From NCBI GenBank assembly GCA_902491565.1, contig CABUIE010000012.1, positions 12,215 to 76,214 of the forward strand: a stretch of DNA of 64,000 nt, in the 5' to 3' direction. Source of the stretch: an uncultured Collinsella sp. Its GTDB lineage: Bacteria > Actinomycetota > Coriobacteriia > Coriobacteriales > Coriobacteriaceae. Shown piece after piece: positions 7,356 to 16,396 of the stretch (positions within the stretch are counted from its first letter, which is position 1; each line of letters begins with the position of its first letter). A model generated the notes under the pieces. The model had not been told where the DNA came from and did not search any database. It worked only from the letters and a program-made list of their open reading frames with translations. The position numbers were made by a program, and so were the translations under genes.

Positions 7356-8132
7356 CTAGTAGCTCACCTGGCAGGGAATGCCGAGGGCGCGCACGCGTGC
7401 GGCGATTGTGTCGAGCACCTCGGGCGCCGCTTTGGCAAGGCCGGCGATCGGTGTCTCGCGCGCCACCGTGTAGATGGTCGCTTCTTGTGGGCGAATGCGC
7501 TCAAGCGCCGCGAGCCAGGGGCCGACGTACTCCTCGCCGGTGTTATCGATAGACTTGCCCCGGTACTCGCCGGTCAAAAAGATCGTCTGGATAATAACGT
7601 GACCGTCAAAGCTTGCGAACGTCTCGATCTGGTGCTCGACGTCGTAGGGGCCAACGGGCTGGTCGAGCAGCTGGATAAACGCCGGGTCGACGGTATCGAG
7701 CTTGAGGATGTTGTCGTCGACCATCATGAGCGCGTCGTGCACCTGGGGACGGTCGGCGCGCGTGCCGTTGGAGAGCACGGCGATCTTGGAGTTTGGGGCA
7801 AGCTCGTCGTGCAGCGCGATGGCGCCGGCGATGGCCTGCGGAAACTCCGGTGCGGCGGTGGGTTCGCCGTTGCCTGCGAAGGTGATCACATCGGGGAGCT
7901 CGCCCTCGGCTGCCATCTCGCGCAGCTTTGCCTCGAGCGCGTCGAGTACCACGGCGGCCGTGTTGTACGGTTCATGGCAGGGGCGCTCGGCGTTGAGGCC
8001 GTTTTCGCAGTAAATGCAGTCGAACGTGCAGATTTTGCCGCTGGCCGGCATCATGTTGACGCCGAGCGAGAGACCAAGGCGACGGCTGCGAACGGGCCCA
8101 AAGATGGGGCTGGCATTCAAAAACGTAGACAT
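7356..8132 (-). CDS. Radical SAM protein
   Basis: A 258-residue iron-sulfur protein. CTFDCIYCE holds the CxxxCxxC cluster ligands that bind S-adenosylmethionine, and FAGNGEPT is the GGEP-like SAM motif. The N-terminal half (FGPVRSRRLGLSLGVNM) resembles the Wyosine-type/MoaA-like small radical SAM proteins of anaerobes. The ATG at 8132 lies nine bases after AGGAG; another ATG at 8138 is too close to it. The substrate is unknown. The gene stands alone, divergent from an alpha/beta hydrolase gene. Confidence 0.85.
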   Translation of the reverse strand: MSTFLNASPIFGPVRSRRLGLSLGVNMMPASGKICTFDCIYCENGLNAERPCHEPYNTAAVVLDALEAKLREMAAEGELPDVITFAGNGEPTAAPEFPQAIAGAIALHDELAPNSKIAVLSNGTRADRPQVHDALMMVDDNILKLDTVDPAFIQLLDQPVGPYDVEHQIETFASFDGHVIIQTIFLTGEYRGKSIDNTGEEYVGPWLAALERIRPQEATIYTVARETPIAGLAKAAPEVLDTIAARVRALGIPCQVSY

Positions 8133-8357
8133 AGGCATATGCTCCTCAAGACAATTGTGCCTAAGCATAGCATCGGCTCCAAAGCAAGGTGCGGGCTCTT
8201 GCTTTACAAGTTTCGTTTTTTCACGTCGCTCATGATGCCGTGCCATGAAAAGCCTCGGGTCGGGTACAGTTAATCTGTTAACAAGGCGTAAGGCAATGCG
8301 GGTCCATCCAACCGTACTGACGTGCAATTGGATGGGCATTGATGATGGGGGCACAAC

Positions 8358-9155
8358 ATGGATTTTACGGTCGAGAATGCGGGCACCACGATCGCCTGCC
8401 GCGAATATGCCGGCCCGGATGTGTTGCCTGATACTCCTGCCTTGGTGTGCGTGCACGGCGCCTGTGTCGACGGCACATTTTTCGACGGCATCGCTTGTGA
8501 GCTCAGCCGCAACTACCGCGTAATTGCCTACGACCGCCGTGGCTGTGGTGGCAGCAGCGAAGCGGCAGACGGCAGCTATGATCTTGCCGCTCAGGCCGCC
8601 GACCTGCAGGCCGTGATCGAACACGTTGGCGCTCCGACAAATGTGCTTGCGCACAGCGCCGGTACGTTGGTGGCACTGGAGCTTCTTCGCACCGAACCCC
8701 ATCTCGTCGCCCGTGCGATTCTGCACGAGCCAGCTGTGTCGGCCGAAGGCGTCGGCATGGGCGCAGCTCCGGTTTTGCTCGATATGATTGCGGCTGGAAA
8801 GGTTTCAAGGGCGCTCCGGCTTTTCTTGGGAGCCCTCGGCGACTTGGACCCCGAGGCTCCTGGGACGACCGAAGCGGAAGCCAAACATGCCCTGCGCAAT
8901 GGTCGTTGCTTCATGGCCAATGAATACGGAACAAATATGACTTACGTTCCCAATTGGGATAGTGTCCGCGCATCGAAGTCCGTTGCTGCTGTGCTTCTCG
9001 GCGAGCTTTCGGTCGGTACGCCCCGCGAGGCTGGTACGCGAGCGGCTGCCGAATATCTCGATTGCCCCCTCGTGACGATCCCGGGCGCGCATAACGGTCT
9101 GCGCGATCGTCCCGTTACAGCGGCAAACGCCGTTCGCGATGTCTTGGAGCGTTAG
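8358..9155 (+). CDS. Alpha/beta fold hydrolase
   Basis: A 265-residue cytoplasmic hydrolase. CVHGACVDGTFFD supplies the oxyanion region, YDRRGCGGS the strand after it, AHSAGT the nucleophile elbow with Ser near residue 97, and GAHNGLRDRP the late catalytic His. The sequence is closest in style to the AB-hydrolase-1 family (esterases, lactonases, haloperoxidase-like). I cannot name the substrate. The ATG at 8358 opens the conserved fold directly. Confidence 0.8.
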   Translation: MDFTVENAGTTIACREYAGPDVLPDTPALVCVHGACVDGTFFDGIACELSRNYRVIAYDRRGCGGSSEAADGSYDLAAQAADLQAVIEHVGAPTNVLAHSAGTLVALELLRTEPHLVARAILHEPAVSAEGVGMGAAPVLLDMIAAGKVSRALRLFLGALGDLDPEAPGTTEAEAKHALRNGRCFMANEYGTNMTYVPNWDSVRASKSVAAVLLGELSVGTPREAGTRAAAEYLDCPLVTIPGAHNGLRDRPVTAANAVRDVLER

Positions 9156-9366
9156 CGCGCTCGATGACCTGCGGGGAGGGGGACTGTTGGCGTTTCGTCA
9201 TTGTTAACGAATGCGCCCATAACCGCGCGCCCGCGGCTCCATTACCGCTGTTTGCCAGGTCATAAAAATGCAACGATAATCGCGCGTTTGCCTGCAGCTG
9301 TTAGATGTTACCCTTGTATCATTTGATATGTGCCGTTGCCGTGCGTGACGATAGAAAGGCCCCCAT

Positions 9367-11247
9367 ATGCTCAATAATCACGAGGCAAATCTAACCGACG
9401 AGGAGGCTGCCGCTGAGGTCGCCCGCGTCGCGAAGACCTACCCCGTGGTGCGTTTGCTGTCGGCCGATCAGATTAAGAGCGAGCCTAACTGCCTACTCGC
9501 CGGCAATCGCTGCCCTTGTCTGCGTCAGTCGAGTCTTGAGGCCTTGGAAGGTTCCGATGATGTATCGGAGCAACTACTCAACGATGGTGTTGAGTACCGC
9601 GCCCGTCTGCGCCCTCTAAAGGTCGAGGGCGAGCCTCACGTCTTGCTGATGGTGCGTCCGATTGATGAGCAAGAGGCCACAGAAGAGGACCTTGTCTACA
9701 CCGACGTGCTGACGGGCGTGCGCAATCGCCGATATTACGAGGAAAAGCTCCGTAGCGCCCGCATGAATGCCGGCATTGCGATGATCGACCTTGATGATTT
9801 TAGGGTCTTCAACGATACGTGTGGCCGTCATGCCGGCGACCTTGCGCTCGGTGCTGTGGCGACAGCCATGCGCAGCGGAATCCGTTCGACTGACGAGCTT
9901 GTGCGCTATGGCTGCGACAAGTTTGTGGTTGTCATGCCCAATATTCCCTCCGATGACTTCACCCGTCGCCTGCATCAGGTATCCGATGCCGTTCGTTCCA
10001 CGATTATTCCGGGCCATGAGTACGTGAGCTTGACGGCATGTGTTGGTGGCGTTCTCATTCATGGCGAGACGGTCGATGAGGGCGTTGGCCGCGCTGTCCA
10101 GTTATTGAGCCGCGCTAAGGCAAAAGCCGGTACGGTCGTGACCGATGCCGATTCCATCGAGGTCTTCCAAAGCGAAAAGCCTTTGGTGCTTATTGTCGAT
10201 GACTCCGAGATGAACCGAGCCATTCTCAGCGAGATGCTCAAGGACGAGTATTGCATCCTCGAGGCCGACCACGGTCGTGCGGCGCTCGACATGGTCGACC
10301 GCTATGGCGATGAGTTGTCGCTCGTGCTGCTGGATATTGTCATGCCGGGCGTAAGCGGCTTTGAGGTGCTGGCCGATCTGTCGCGCCGATCGGTTAGTGA
10401 CAATCTGCCTGTCATCATGATTTCGAGCGAAGATTCCGATGATATGGTTCTGCGCGCGTACGAGCTGGGCGCCTCGGACTATATCAACCGCCCGTTTGAC
10501 TCCCGTGTCGTGCGCCGCCGTGTAAGCAACACCATCCGCCTATACGCCAAACAGCGCCGCCTGACGAACCTGCTGTCCCAGCAGTACAATGAGCGCGTCA
10601 AGAACAGTCGCATGCTCATCGACATCATGGCCGGCGTCATGGAGCTTCGCAACGGCGAGAGCGGCAGGCACGTTACGAACATCGAGAAGCTGACCGAGCT
10701 GCTGCTTGGCTGTCTGGTCCGGCGTAGCGGCGCGATCTCCCTCGACAATGAGGAACGCTCCACGATCGCCCTGGCTTCGGCGCTACACGATATCGGCAAG
10801 ATGTCGATAGACGATGCGATTCTCAACAAGCCCGGACGCCTTACGCCCGAGGAGTTCGAGATTATGAAGACGCATACCACGATTGGCGCCGACATGCTGC
10901 GTGAGCTGGGTAGCCATCACGCCGGCAATGCGCTTATGGAATATGCGTACCAGATCGCGCGTTGGCACCACGAGCGCTGGGACGGCAAGGGTTATCCCGA
11001 TGGCCTTAAGGGCGACGAAATTCCCATTGCCGCACAGGTGGTTTCGGTGGCCGACGTGTACGATGCGCTGACGAGCGTGCGCGTGTACAAGGACGCTATC
11101 CCGCACAAGGAGGCGATCCAGATGATCTTGGACGGTAAGTGCGGCACCTTTAACCCGCTGTTGCTCGACTGCCTGCTCGAGGTGCAAGACCGTATTGCCG
11201 AGACGTTGGCACGCCCCGCCGACGTTGTCGCGTTTCCCACGATTTAG
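9367..11247 (+). CDS. Signalling protein with GGDEF, receiver and HD-GYP domains
   Basis: A 626-residue cytoplasmic regulator. Residues about 1-105 hold a Cys-containing N-terminal part (CLLAGNRCPC). Residues 110-265 form a GGDEF fold starting at TDVLTGVRNRRYYEE, but the signature is YGCDKF, so diguanylate cyclase activity is doubtful. Residues 273-400 form a receiver domain (LIVDDSEMNR, phosphate-accepting Asp in LLDIVMPG, KR-site changed to INRPF). Residues 417-620 form an HD-GYP domain (HDIGK near 473, HHERWDGKGYPDG, ADVYDALTS) that normally cleaves cyclic-di-GMP. An Hpt gene follows 23 bases later, which suggests phosphorelay control. Confidence 0.88.
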   Translation: MLNNHEANLTDEEAAAEVARVAKTYPVVRLLSADQIKSEPNCLLAGNRCPCLRQSSLEALEGSDDVSEQLLNDGVEYRARLRPLKVEGEPHVLLMVRPIDEQEATEEDLVYTDVLTGVRNRRYYEEKLRSARMNAGIAMIDLDDFRVFNDTCGRHAGDLALGAVATAMRSGIRSTDELVRYGCDKFVVVMPNIPSDDFTRRLHQVSDAVRSTIIPGHEYVSLTACVGGVLIHGETVDEGVGRAVQLLSRAKAKAGTVVTDADSIEVFQSEKPLVLIVDDSEMNRAILSEMLKDEYCILEADHGRAALDMVDRYGDELSLVLLDIVMPGVSGFEVLADLSRRSVSDNLPVIMISSEDSDDMVLRAYELGASDYINRPFDSRVVRRRVSNTIRLYAKQRRLTNLLSQQYNERVKNSRMLIDIMAGVMELRNGESGRHVTNIEKLTELLLGCLVRRSGAISLDNEERSTIALASALHDIGKMSIDDAILNKPGRLTPEEFEIMKTHTTIGADMLRELGSHHAGNALMEYAYQIARWHHERWDGKGYPDGLKGDEIPIAAQVVSVADVYDALTSVRVYKDAIPHKEAIQMILDGKCGTFNPLLLDCLLEVQDRIAETLARPADVVAFPTI

Positions 11248-11270
11248 TTTGACCAAAGGAGTTTTAATCC

Positions 11271-11627
11271 ATGATTTCCATGCGTGAGGCGTATGAGAAG
11301 ATTGGCGCCAATTATGATGACGCGTGCGCTCGGCTGATGGGCGAGGAAATGCTTAGCCGCTTTGCCCTCAAGTTTTTGGATGACGAGAGCATGGACAAGC
11401 TGGAGGCCGCCATGGCGGCAGGAGACGCCGAAGGTGCGTTTATGGCAGCGCACACGCTCAAAGGCGTGAGCCAGAACCTGGGATTCGATAATCTGTACGA
11501 GCCGGCGGTCGTGGTGACCGAGGCGCTGCGCGGTGCCGATACCGTTGACGGCGCTCGCGAGGGAATGCATGCGCTGCAGCAGCAATATGCGGCGACGATG
11601 TCGGCCCTGCGCGAGGCGGCTGAATAA
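11271..11627 (+). CDS. Stand-alone histidine phosphotransfer (Hpt) protein
   Basis: A 118-residue helical protein. AAHTLKGVSQNLGF is the Hpt signature, with the phosphorylated His at about residue 63. It follows the REC-containing protein by 23 bases, with AAAGGAG nine bases before its ATG, so the two are almost certainly co-transcribed and may exchange phosphate. No histidine kinase is nearby. Confidence 0.88.
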   Translation: MISMREAYEKIGANYDDACARLMGEEMLSRFALKFLDDESMDKLEAAMAAGDAEGAFMAAHTLKGVSQNLGFDNLYEPAVVVTEALRGADTVDGAREGMHALQQQYAATMSALREAAE

Positions 11628-11671
11628 GGGCTTGCGAGCCTTGGGCTGTGTGCCGGCTACATATAGGTAAA

Positions 11672-11719
11672 AGGGCTCCCCGTCGGACCATGTGGCCGGC
11701 GGGGAGCCCTTGTCTGTTG
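11672..11719. terminator. Terminator between convergent genes
   Basis: AGGGCTCCCCG (11672-11682) pairs with CGGGGAGCCCT (11700-11710), followed by TGTCTGTTGT on the plus strand. On the minus strand AAAAG-side bases give a short T run, so it may serve both convergent genes. Confidence 0.8.
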
Positions 11720-11732
11720 TGCGGTTCGCGAA

Positions 11733-12542
11733 CTAACGGGCCTGCTTAACCTTTGCCGCTGCCTCGACAAACGACTTCCACAGGTTAAAGTCGGTCTCGA
11801 GCGTCTGCCAGGTGTACTCGGGATGCCATTGCACACCCAAGCAGAACGGCTGGCCTTCGACCTCGATGCACTCAGGAACGCCGTCGGTTGCCTTGGCGAC
11901 CAAGCGCGTGCTTTTACCCAGACGATCGACGCAGCAGTGGTGTGCGGAGTTGGTCTGGATCAGCCTGTGCCCGCCAACCGCGCGTTCAAGCAGCGAGCCC
12001 GGCACGACTTCGACGGGATGTACGGGGTCGTTGAGCACGTGGGTATGGCGCCACTGCGTGCGGCCCTCGCGAGCGCCCAGACTTGGCACGTCCATGCACA
12101 GGGTGCCGCCGGTGGCGACATTGAGCAACTGCGTGCCGCGGCAGGTGGTAAAGAGCGGCTTTTTGGCACGGAGCACCTCGCCGACCAGCTTAAACTCAAA
12201 GCTATCGCGGATCTCGCAGCAGAGGGTGGGATCGTAGGGTCGATCATCGCCCCAACGTTTGGGATTGACGTCGGGGCCGCCGGGGATGGCGATGCCGTCG
12301 GCGATATCAACGTAATGACGGATGACCTCAATGTCCTCGGTGATGGACATCTGCAGCGGCAGGCCGCCAGCGGCAAGGGTGGCATCGACAAAGACACTTG
12401 CGATTTCCTCGTTGGGGGAGAGCATCTCGGTTAAAAACGGCTCTGCCTCTTCCCAGCGCGGCGCGACGAGGATGAGCGGACGGTCGGCGGGGGCAACGTC
12501 GACATGCGGGGTGTAGGACGATGAAGTGCGAGTTCCGATCAT
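11733..12542 (-). CDS. Class I glutamine amidotransferase-like hydrolase (peptidase C26 / PuuD-like)
   Basis: A 269-residue protein. IPGGPDVNPKRWGD, the nucleophile Cys in TTCRGTQLLN and the His-Glu pair in VQWHPEYTW mark the C26 gamma-glutamyl hydrolase family, which includes gamma-glutamyl-GABA hydrolase PuuD. It lies next to an amino-acid importer on the same strand, 51 bases after that ATPase gene, so it could process an imported gamma-glutamyl compound. This link is inference. The upstream ribosome site is weak. Confidence 0.85.
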   Translation of the reverse strand: MIGTRTSSSYTPHVDVAPADRPLILVAPRWEEAEPFLTEMLSPNEEIASVFVDATLAAGGLPLQMSITEDIEVIRHYVDIADGIAIPGGPDVNPKRWGDDRPYDPTLCCEIRDSFEFKLVGEVLRAKKPLFTTCRGTQLLNVATGGTLCMDVPSLGAREGRTQWRHTHVLNDPVHPVEVVPGSLLERAVGGHRLIQTNSAHHCCVDRLGKSTRLVAKATDGVPECIEVEGQPFCLGVQWHPEYTWQTLETDFNLWKSFVEAAAKVKQAR

Positions 12543-12593
12543 AGGTGTAGCTTTCGAGTTTGGATGGGCATGGCTGGCGGGCGGGCGGTCTGG

Positions 12594-13358
12594 TTAGTGG
12601 CCCTTGATGGAGTTGAGGAAGTCCTGGGCGCGCTTGGTCTGGGGGTGGTCGAAGAACTCGTCGGGCGTGCCGGTTTCTACGATCTGGCCGTCGGCCATAA
12701 ACACGACGCGGTCGGCCACGCGACGGGCAAAGTTCATCTCGTGCGTGATGACGATCATCGTCATGCCCTGCTGGGCCAGACGGACCATGACCTCGAGCAC
12801 CTCGTTGATCATCTCGGGATCGAGGGCGCTTGTGGGCTCGTCAAAGAGCATGGCCTTGGGCTGCATGGCGAGTGAACGGGCGATGGCTACGCGCTGCTGC
12901 TGGCCGCCCGAGAGCTGTGCGGGCACCTTATCGGCCTGCTCGGCCACGCCCACGCGGCTCAGCAGGTCCATGGCGCGCTCACGAGCCTCGTCCTTGGAGA
13001 CGCCCAGCACGTCGACCGGTCCCAGCATGACGTTCTGCAGCACCGTCATATGTGCAAACAGGTTGAACTGCTGAAACACCATGCCCAGTTCGGCACGCAT
13101 GCGGGCAAGATCCTTGCCTTCTTGCGGCAGGGGCTCGCCCTCGATGAGGATCTCGCCCGAGTCGATGGTTTCCAGGCGGTTGATGGTGCGGCACATGGTC
13201 GACTTGCCCGAGCCCGAGGGGCCAATTACAACGACGACCTCGCCGCGGTCGACCGACAGATTGATGTCGTTGAGGACGTGCAGGTCGCCATAGTGCTTAT
13301 CGACGTGCTTGAGCTCGATCAGCGGCTGATTGCCGGTGGAAGAGGTGCTCTGTGCCAT
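12594..13358 (-). CDS. Polar amino acid ABC transporter, ATP-binding protein
   Basis: A 254-residue ATPase of the GlnQ/HisP type. Walker A is GPSGSGKST, the signature is LSGGQQQRVAIAR, Walker B is AMLFDEPTSALDPE and the switch His is in VITHEM. It energises the two permeases encoded upstream. AAGGAG precedes the ATG. This is the last gene of the importer operon before the amidotransferase. Confidence 0.94.
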   Translation of the reverse strand: MAQSTSSTGNQPLIELKHVDKHYGDLHVLNDINLSVDRGEVVVVIGPSGSGKSTMCRTINRLETIDSGEILIEGEPLPQEGKDLARMRAELGMVFQQFNLFAHMTVLQNVMLGPVDVLGVSKDEARERAMDLLSRVGVAEQADKVPAQLSGGQQQRVAIARSLAMQPKAMLFDEPTSALDPEMINEVLEVMVRLAQQGMTMIVITHEMNFARRVADRVVFMADGQIVETGTPDEFFDHPQTKRAQDFLNSIKGH

Positions 13359-13394
13359 GGTGCTCGGCTCCTTATGACTCGAAATGGTAAAGCG

Positions 13395-14228
13395 TTAGCG
13401 GATGATGGTCGCGCCGGTCTTGTGCGAAACATAGACAGCGGCCTTGTTGATCGCGACGTTGATGAGGATGTAGATGACCGCGATTACCAGGTAGACCGAC
13501 ACGAGAGCGTCGTAGTTGGTAATGAGCACGCGGGCATTTTGCATCAGGTCGGGATAGCTCACCACATAGGCGACGGTGGTGTCTTTGACTACGACCACAA
13601 GCTGCGAAATCAACGACGGAATGATAAACCGAATCGCCTGCGGCAACACGATTTTAAAGGTGATTTTAGCCTTGGAGAGACCGAGCGCCTGGGCCGCCTC
13701 GACCTGGCCACGCGGCACGGCGTTGACGCCGGCACGGAAGATCTCGGCAAGCACGCCGGCTGCAGCGAGCGCGACGGGGAGCGTGAGCATCCAAAACGAC
13801 GGCAGCGCAATCTTGTACTGAGGCAGCACCAAAAAGAAGAAGTAGATGAACAGCAGGCTCGGCACGCCACGGAAAAAGTCGGTGAGCACGCGGCAGGCCA
13901 GTTGCAATGGCTTGATGCCGCTGGTACGGCCGAGCATAAGAGCTAAGCCCAGTACCAGTGCAATGACGCCGGCGGTGAGTGCGACTTTAACGGTGCCTTC
14001 AAAACCCGCAAGTAAGAACTTCCAGGTGGTGAGGTGCGTAAAGAAATACCAATAGTGGACCGAAAGCTGACCGGTCACATAAAAGCGCTGCAGTACCAGG
14101 ACGACGAGCGCGGCCACGGCGACGAGTGAGATGGCGGTGCCGATGCGAATCTTGGCGCGCATCTTGGGGCCGGGAGCCTCGTAGAGCGCATCGCGCATGG
14201 TAAGCGCAGGGGAGGAGTGCTTGCTCAT
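13395..14228 (-). CDS. Polar amino acid ABC transporter, permease
   Basis: A 277-residue inner membrane protein of the HisM/GlnP class with an extended N-terminal helix. The EAA loop that contacts the ATPase is GQVEAAQALGLSKAKI. FRGVPSLLFIYFFFLVLPQ is the usual family segment. Its ATG overlaps the stop of the preceding permease gene (ATGA), showing translational coupling. It should pair with the other permease as a heterodimer. Confidence 0.93.
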   Translation of the reverse strand: MSKHSSPALTMRDALYEAPGPKMRAKIRIGTAISLVAVAALVVLVLQRFYVTGQLSVHYWYFFTHLTTWKFLLAGFEGTVKVALTAGVIALVLGLALMLGRTSGIKPLQLACRVLTDFFRGVPSLLFIYFFFLVLPQYKIALPSFWMLTLPVALAAAGVLAEIFRAGVNAVPRGQVEAAQALGLSKAKITFKIVLPQAIRFIIPSLISQLVVVVKDTTVAYVVSYPDLMQNARVLITNYDALVSVYLVIAVIYILINVAINKAAVYVSHKTGATIIR

Positions 14229-14884
14229 CGGAGGATCCTCACCTTCTTATCGATGTGGTTGCCAATGTGGCTCACCACAAAGGCTGTGCCCAGGTAGCCG
14301 AGCGCCGAGATAAAGAACGCGGCGACGCCGCCGAGCGAGCGCGTGTTGATGTAGCTCACCACGCCGGTGAGCTCCTGCGGTTTAAGCGGCACCTGGCTGC
14401 CGAGTGCGGTGGTGAGCATGACGGCGATAAAGAGGTTGGTCATGGGCAACACGCTCGAGCGCAGCGCCTGCGGAATCACGATCTTGGCGAGGATACGGCT
14501 GAAACTCATGCCGAGCGAACGTGCGGCTTCGACCTGACCGACGCCGACGGTGTTGATGCCGCTCATAAAGTTCTCGGAGCCAAAGGCCGAGCCCAAGAGG
14601 ACCGTGGCGACGATAACGCAGGTGCGGTAGGGCAGGACGACCTTGAGCGGCGGCAGCGCGTAGACGACGATGATGAGCAGCGCGATGCCGGGGATGTTAC
14701 GGAAGACCTGGACATACAGGTCGCCAAAGACGCGCAGCGGCTTGAGCGGCGACACGCGCATCACGGTGACGGCGACGGCCAGCACCATGGCGATGGCAAA
14801 CGACTCAAGCGTCATGCCCCAGGTCGCTAGCAGCGCGTCGATATAGTTCTGGCCATAGAGCGACCAGAGTTCGGAGAGACTCAT
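14225..14884 (-). CDS. Polar amino acid ABC transporter, permease
   Basis: A 219-residue permease with the membrane helices of the HisM/GlnP family. Its EAA loop is GQVEAARSLGMSFSRI. FRNIPGIALLIIVVYALP matches the segment seen in glutamate/glutamine permeases such as GluC. GGAGGT lies just upstream of the ATG. It is the first permease gene after the binding-protein gene. Confidence 0.93.
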   Translation of the reverse strand: MSLSELWSLYGQNYIDALLATWGMTLESFAIAMVLAVAVTVMRVSPLKPLRVFGDLYVQVFRNIPGIALLIIVVYALPPLKVVLPYRTCVIVATVLLGSAFGSENFMSGINTVGVGQVEAARSLGMSFSRILAKIVIPQALRSSVLPMTNLFIAVMLTTALGSQVPLKPQELTGVVSYINTRSLGGVAAFFISALGYLGTAFVVSHIGNHIDKKVRILR

Positions 14885-14908
14885 GCGGACCTCCTGCCGA
14901 TAAGGAAA

Positions 14909-14940
14909 GGGGCTCCCGTGTGTACGGAAGCCCCGACAAC
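14909..14940 (-). terminator. Attenuator-like hairpin between binding-protein and permease genes
   Basis: On the minus strand a GGGGCT...AGCCCC stem (arms 14909-14914 and 14929-14934) is followed by CTTTCCTT. A partial terminator here would give more binding protein than membrane components, a common design for importer operons. Confidence 0.6.
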
Positions 14941-15022
14941 TCAGTGAGGAAACAGTTTACCGCAATAAAGCGCATCATGCGTTTCCGTATGGTTTCGTTG
15001 CGGCCGTTACCAGGCTCGCTGC

Positions 15023-16018
15023 CTAGGCGCCGATCTCGGGCAGCTCGGGAACATTGGTGTCGCCCGTACGGTCGCCGATGCAGATCTGCCACAGCTCGGT
15101 CCAGGTGCCATCGTCCTCAATCTTCTTAAGGAAGTCGTTGACAAAGGCGACACCGTCGGATTCGAGCGGCAGGCCAATGCCATAGGGCTCCTTGCTGCCG
15201 AAGGGCTTGCCGGCGATCTTGTACTTGCCGGGCTCGCGGACCAGGGCGCTCTGCTGCATGTTGTTATCGATGACGTAGGCGTCAACGCGGCCCTGCTGGA
15301 GTGCTTGACGGGCCTCCTCGTCGGTCTTGAACTCCTGCTGGCTGGCCTTGGGGGCGAACTCCTCCAGGATGGCGGGGCCGTTGGAGCCGGACTGGACGGC
15401 AACGTTCTTGTCGGCCAGGTCGTCGACGCTCTTGATGTCGTCGTTATCGGCGAGCACCAGGATGGCCTGCTGGGTGTAGTAGTAGGGGCCGGCAAAGGAG
15501 ACGAGCTTCTTGCGCTCGTCAGTGATGGTGTAGGTGGCAAAGACAGCGTCGACCTGGCCGTTCTGCAGGACGGACTCGCGCGTGTCCGAGGTCACCTGGG
15601 TGATCTCGACCTTGTTCTCGCCCAAGATGTAGTTGGACAGAAGCTGCGCGATGCCGGCATCGAAGCCGCGGGTCTGGCCGTCTTTCTCGTTGAGGAGGGA
15701 GAAGAGTGTGGAAGTCTGAACGCCACCGATCTTAAAGACGCCGGCGTCCTTGACGGCCGTGGCCCAGGTGCTGGCGGCGATGGCATCGTCATCGGCCTTG
15801 GGGCCGTTGTCGACGAGCTTGTCGAATGCCTTGGCGTCGAGCGTGGTGGAAGCTTCGGTATCATTGGAGCTCTTGGAAGAGCCGGCGGCGGAACCCTTGT
15901 CGGCCTCGGCGCTGGTGTCGGAGCAGCCGGCAAGACCAAGGCCGGCGACGGTTGCGAAGGTGGCGGCGACAAAGCCGCGGCGGTCGAGAACGACCTGCTG
16001 GGAGAGGTTCTTGCTCAT
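15023..16018 (-). CDS. Polar amino acid ABC transporter, substrate-binding lipoprotein
   Basis: A 331-residue exported protein. The N-terminus has RRGFVAATFATVAG followed by the lipobox LAGC (Cys near residue 32), so it is probably lipid-anchored; the twin Arg may even allow Tat export. A Ser/Ala/Glu-rich linker follows. The SBP-3 fold is seen in FDAGIAQLLSNYILG, DAVFATYTITDER and PYYYTQQAILV, a pattern close to glutamate-binding GluB. It captures the amino acid for the permeases downstream. Confidence 0.93.
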   Translation of the reverse strand: MSKNLSQQVVLDRRGFVAATFATVAGLGLAGCSDTSAEADKGSAAGSSKSSNDTEASTTLDAKAFDKLVDNGPKADDDAIAASTWATAVKDAGVFKIGGVQTSTLFSLLNEKDGQTRGFDAGIAQLLSNYILGENKVEITQVTSDTRESVLQNGQVDAVFATYTITDERKKLVSFAGPYYYTQQAILVLADNDDIKSVDDLADKNVAVQSGSNGPAILEEFAPKASQQEFKTDEEARQALQQGRVDAYVIDNNMQQSALVREPGKYKIAGKPFGSKEPYGIGLPLESDGVAFVNDFLKKIEDDGTWTELWQICIGDRTGDTNVPELPEIGA

Positions 16019-16133
16019 GGTAGAACACCTTTCTCAATAAAATCCCTAGCGGTTGAGTAGAGTTATACCCTATCGCGCTCAAATGGGTCAACACGAAATA
16101 ACTCAGAAACATACTTACCTTATGGGTAATTCT

Positions 16134-16172
16134 ACCTACCAAAAAAGGACAGGCACCTTCGTGGTGGTTCTG
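16134..16172. repeat. Chimeric GGACAGG palindrome remnant
   Basis: CTACCAAAAAAGGACAGGCACC resembles the start of the 53-bp repeat, while the following TTCGTGGTGGTTCTGG matches the other arm of the CACCACAAAGGGGACAGG palindrome at 39522. It looks like a join of the two families. Confidence 0.5.
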
Positions 16173-16198
16173 GCCGATGCGGTGGCATGCCTTGCTGT

Positions 16199-16339
16199 TT
16201 TGTCTCAATCTGTAACATCTGGACGGACAAAAGGTCTCTATCTGTTACAGATTGAGACAAAGGTCTGGGACTAAGACGTCTTATCTAGATCTGTAACAGT
16301 TAGACGGGAATTCGAGCCATAGATGTTACGGATCGAGAT
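16199..16339. repeat. Cluster of four ATCTGTAACA motifs
   Basis: TTTGTCTCAATCTGTAACA (16199-16217) is repeated perfectly inverted at 16243-16261. A third copy (ATCTGTAACAG, 16289-16299, plus) and a fourth (AGATGTTACGGATCGAGAT, 16321-16339, inverted) follow. The cluster lies between the amino-acid importer (transcribed away on the minus strand) and the terminator of the next gene, so it is in promoter territory of the importer. No protein-coding gene is seen in 16019-16394. Confidence 0.7.
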
Positions 16340-16356
16340 AATCGCGCCGCGAAAAC

Positions 16357-16396
16357 AAAAACCTCCGCAGGGGTGCTTCCCTTGCGGAGGTTTTTT
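16357..16396 (-). terminator. Rho-independent terminator of the DXS-like gene
   Basis: AAAAACCTCCGCA (16357-16369) pairs with TGCGGAGGTTTTT (16383-16395). On the minus strand the stem is followed by TTTTTGTTTTCG. The stem begins right at the stop codon. Confidence 0.88.
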
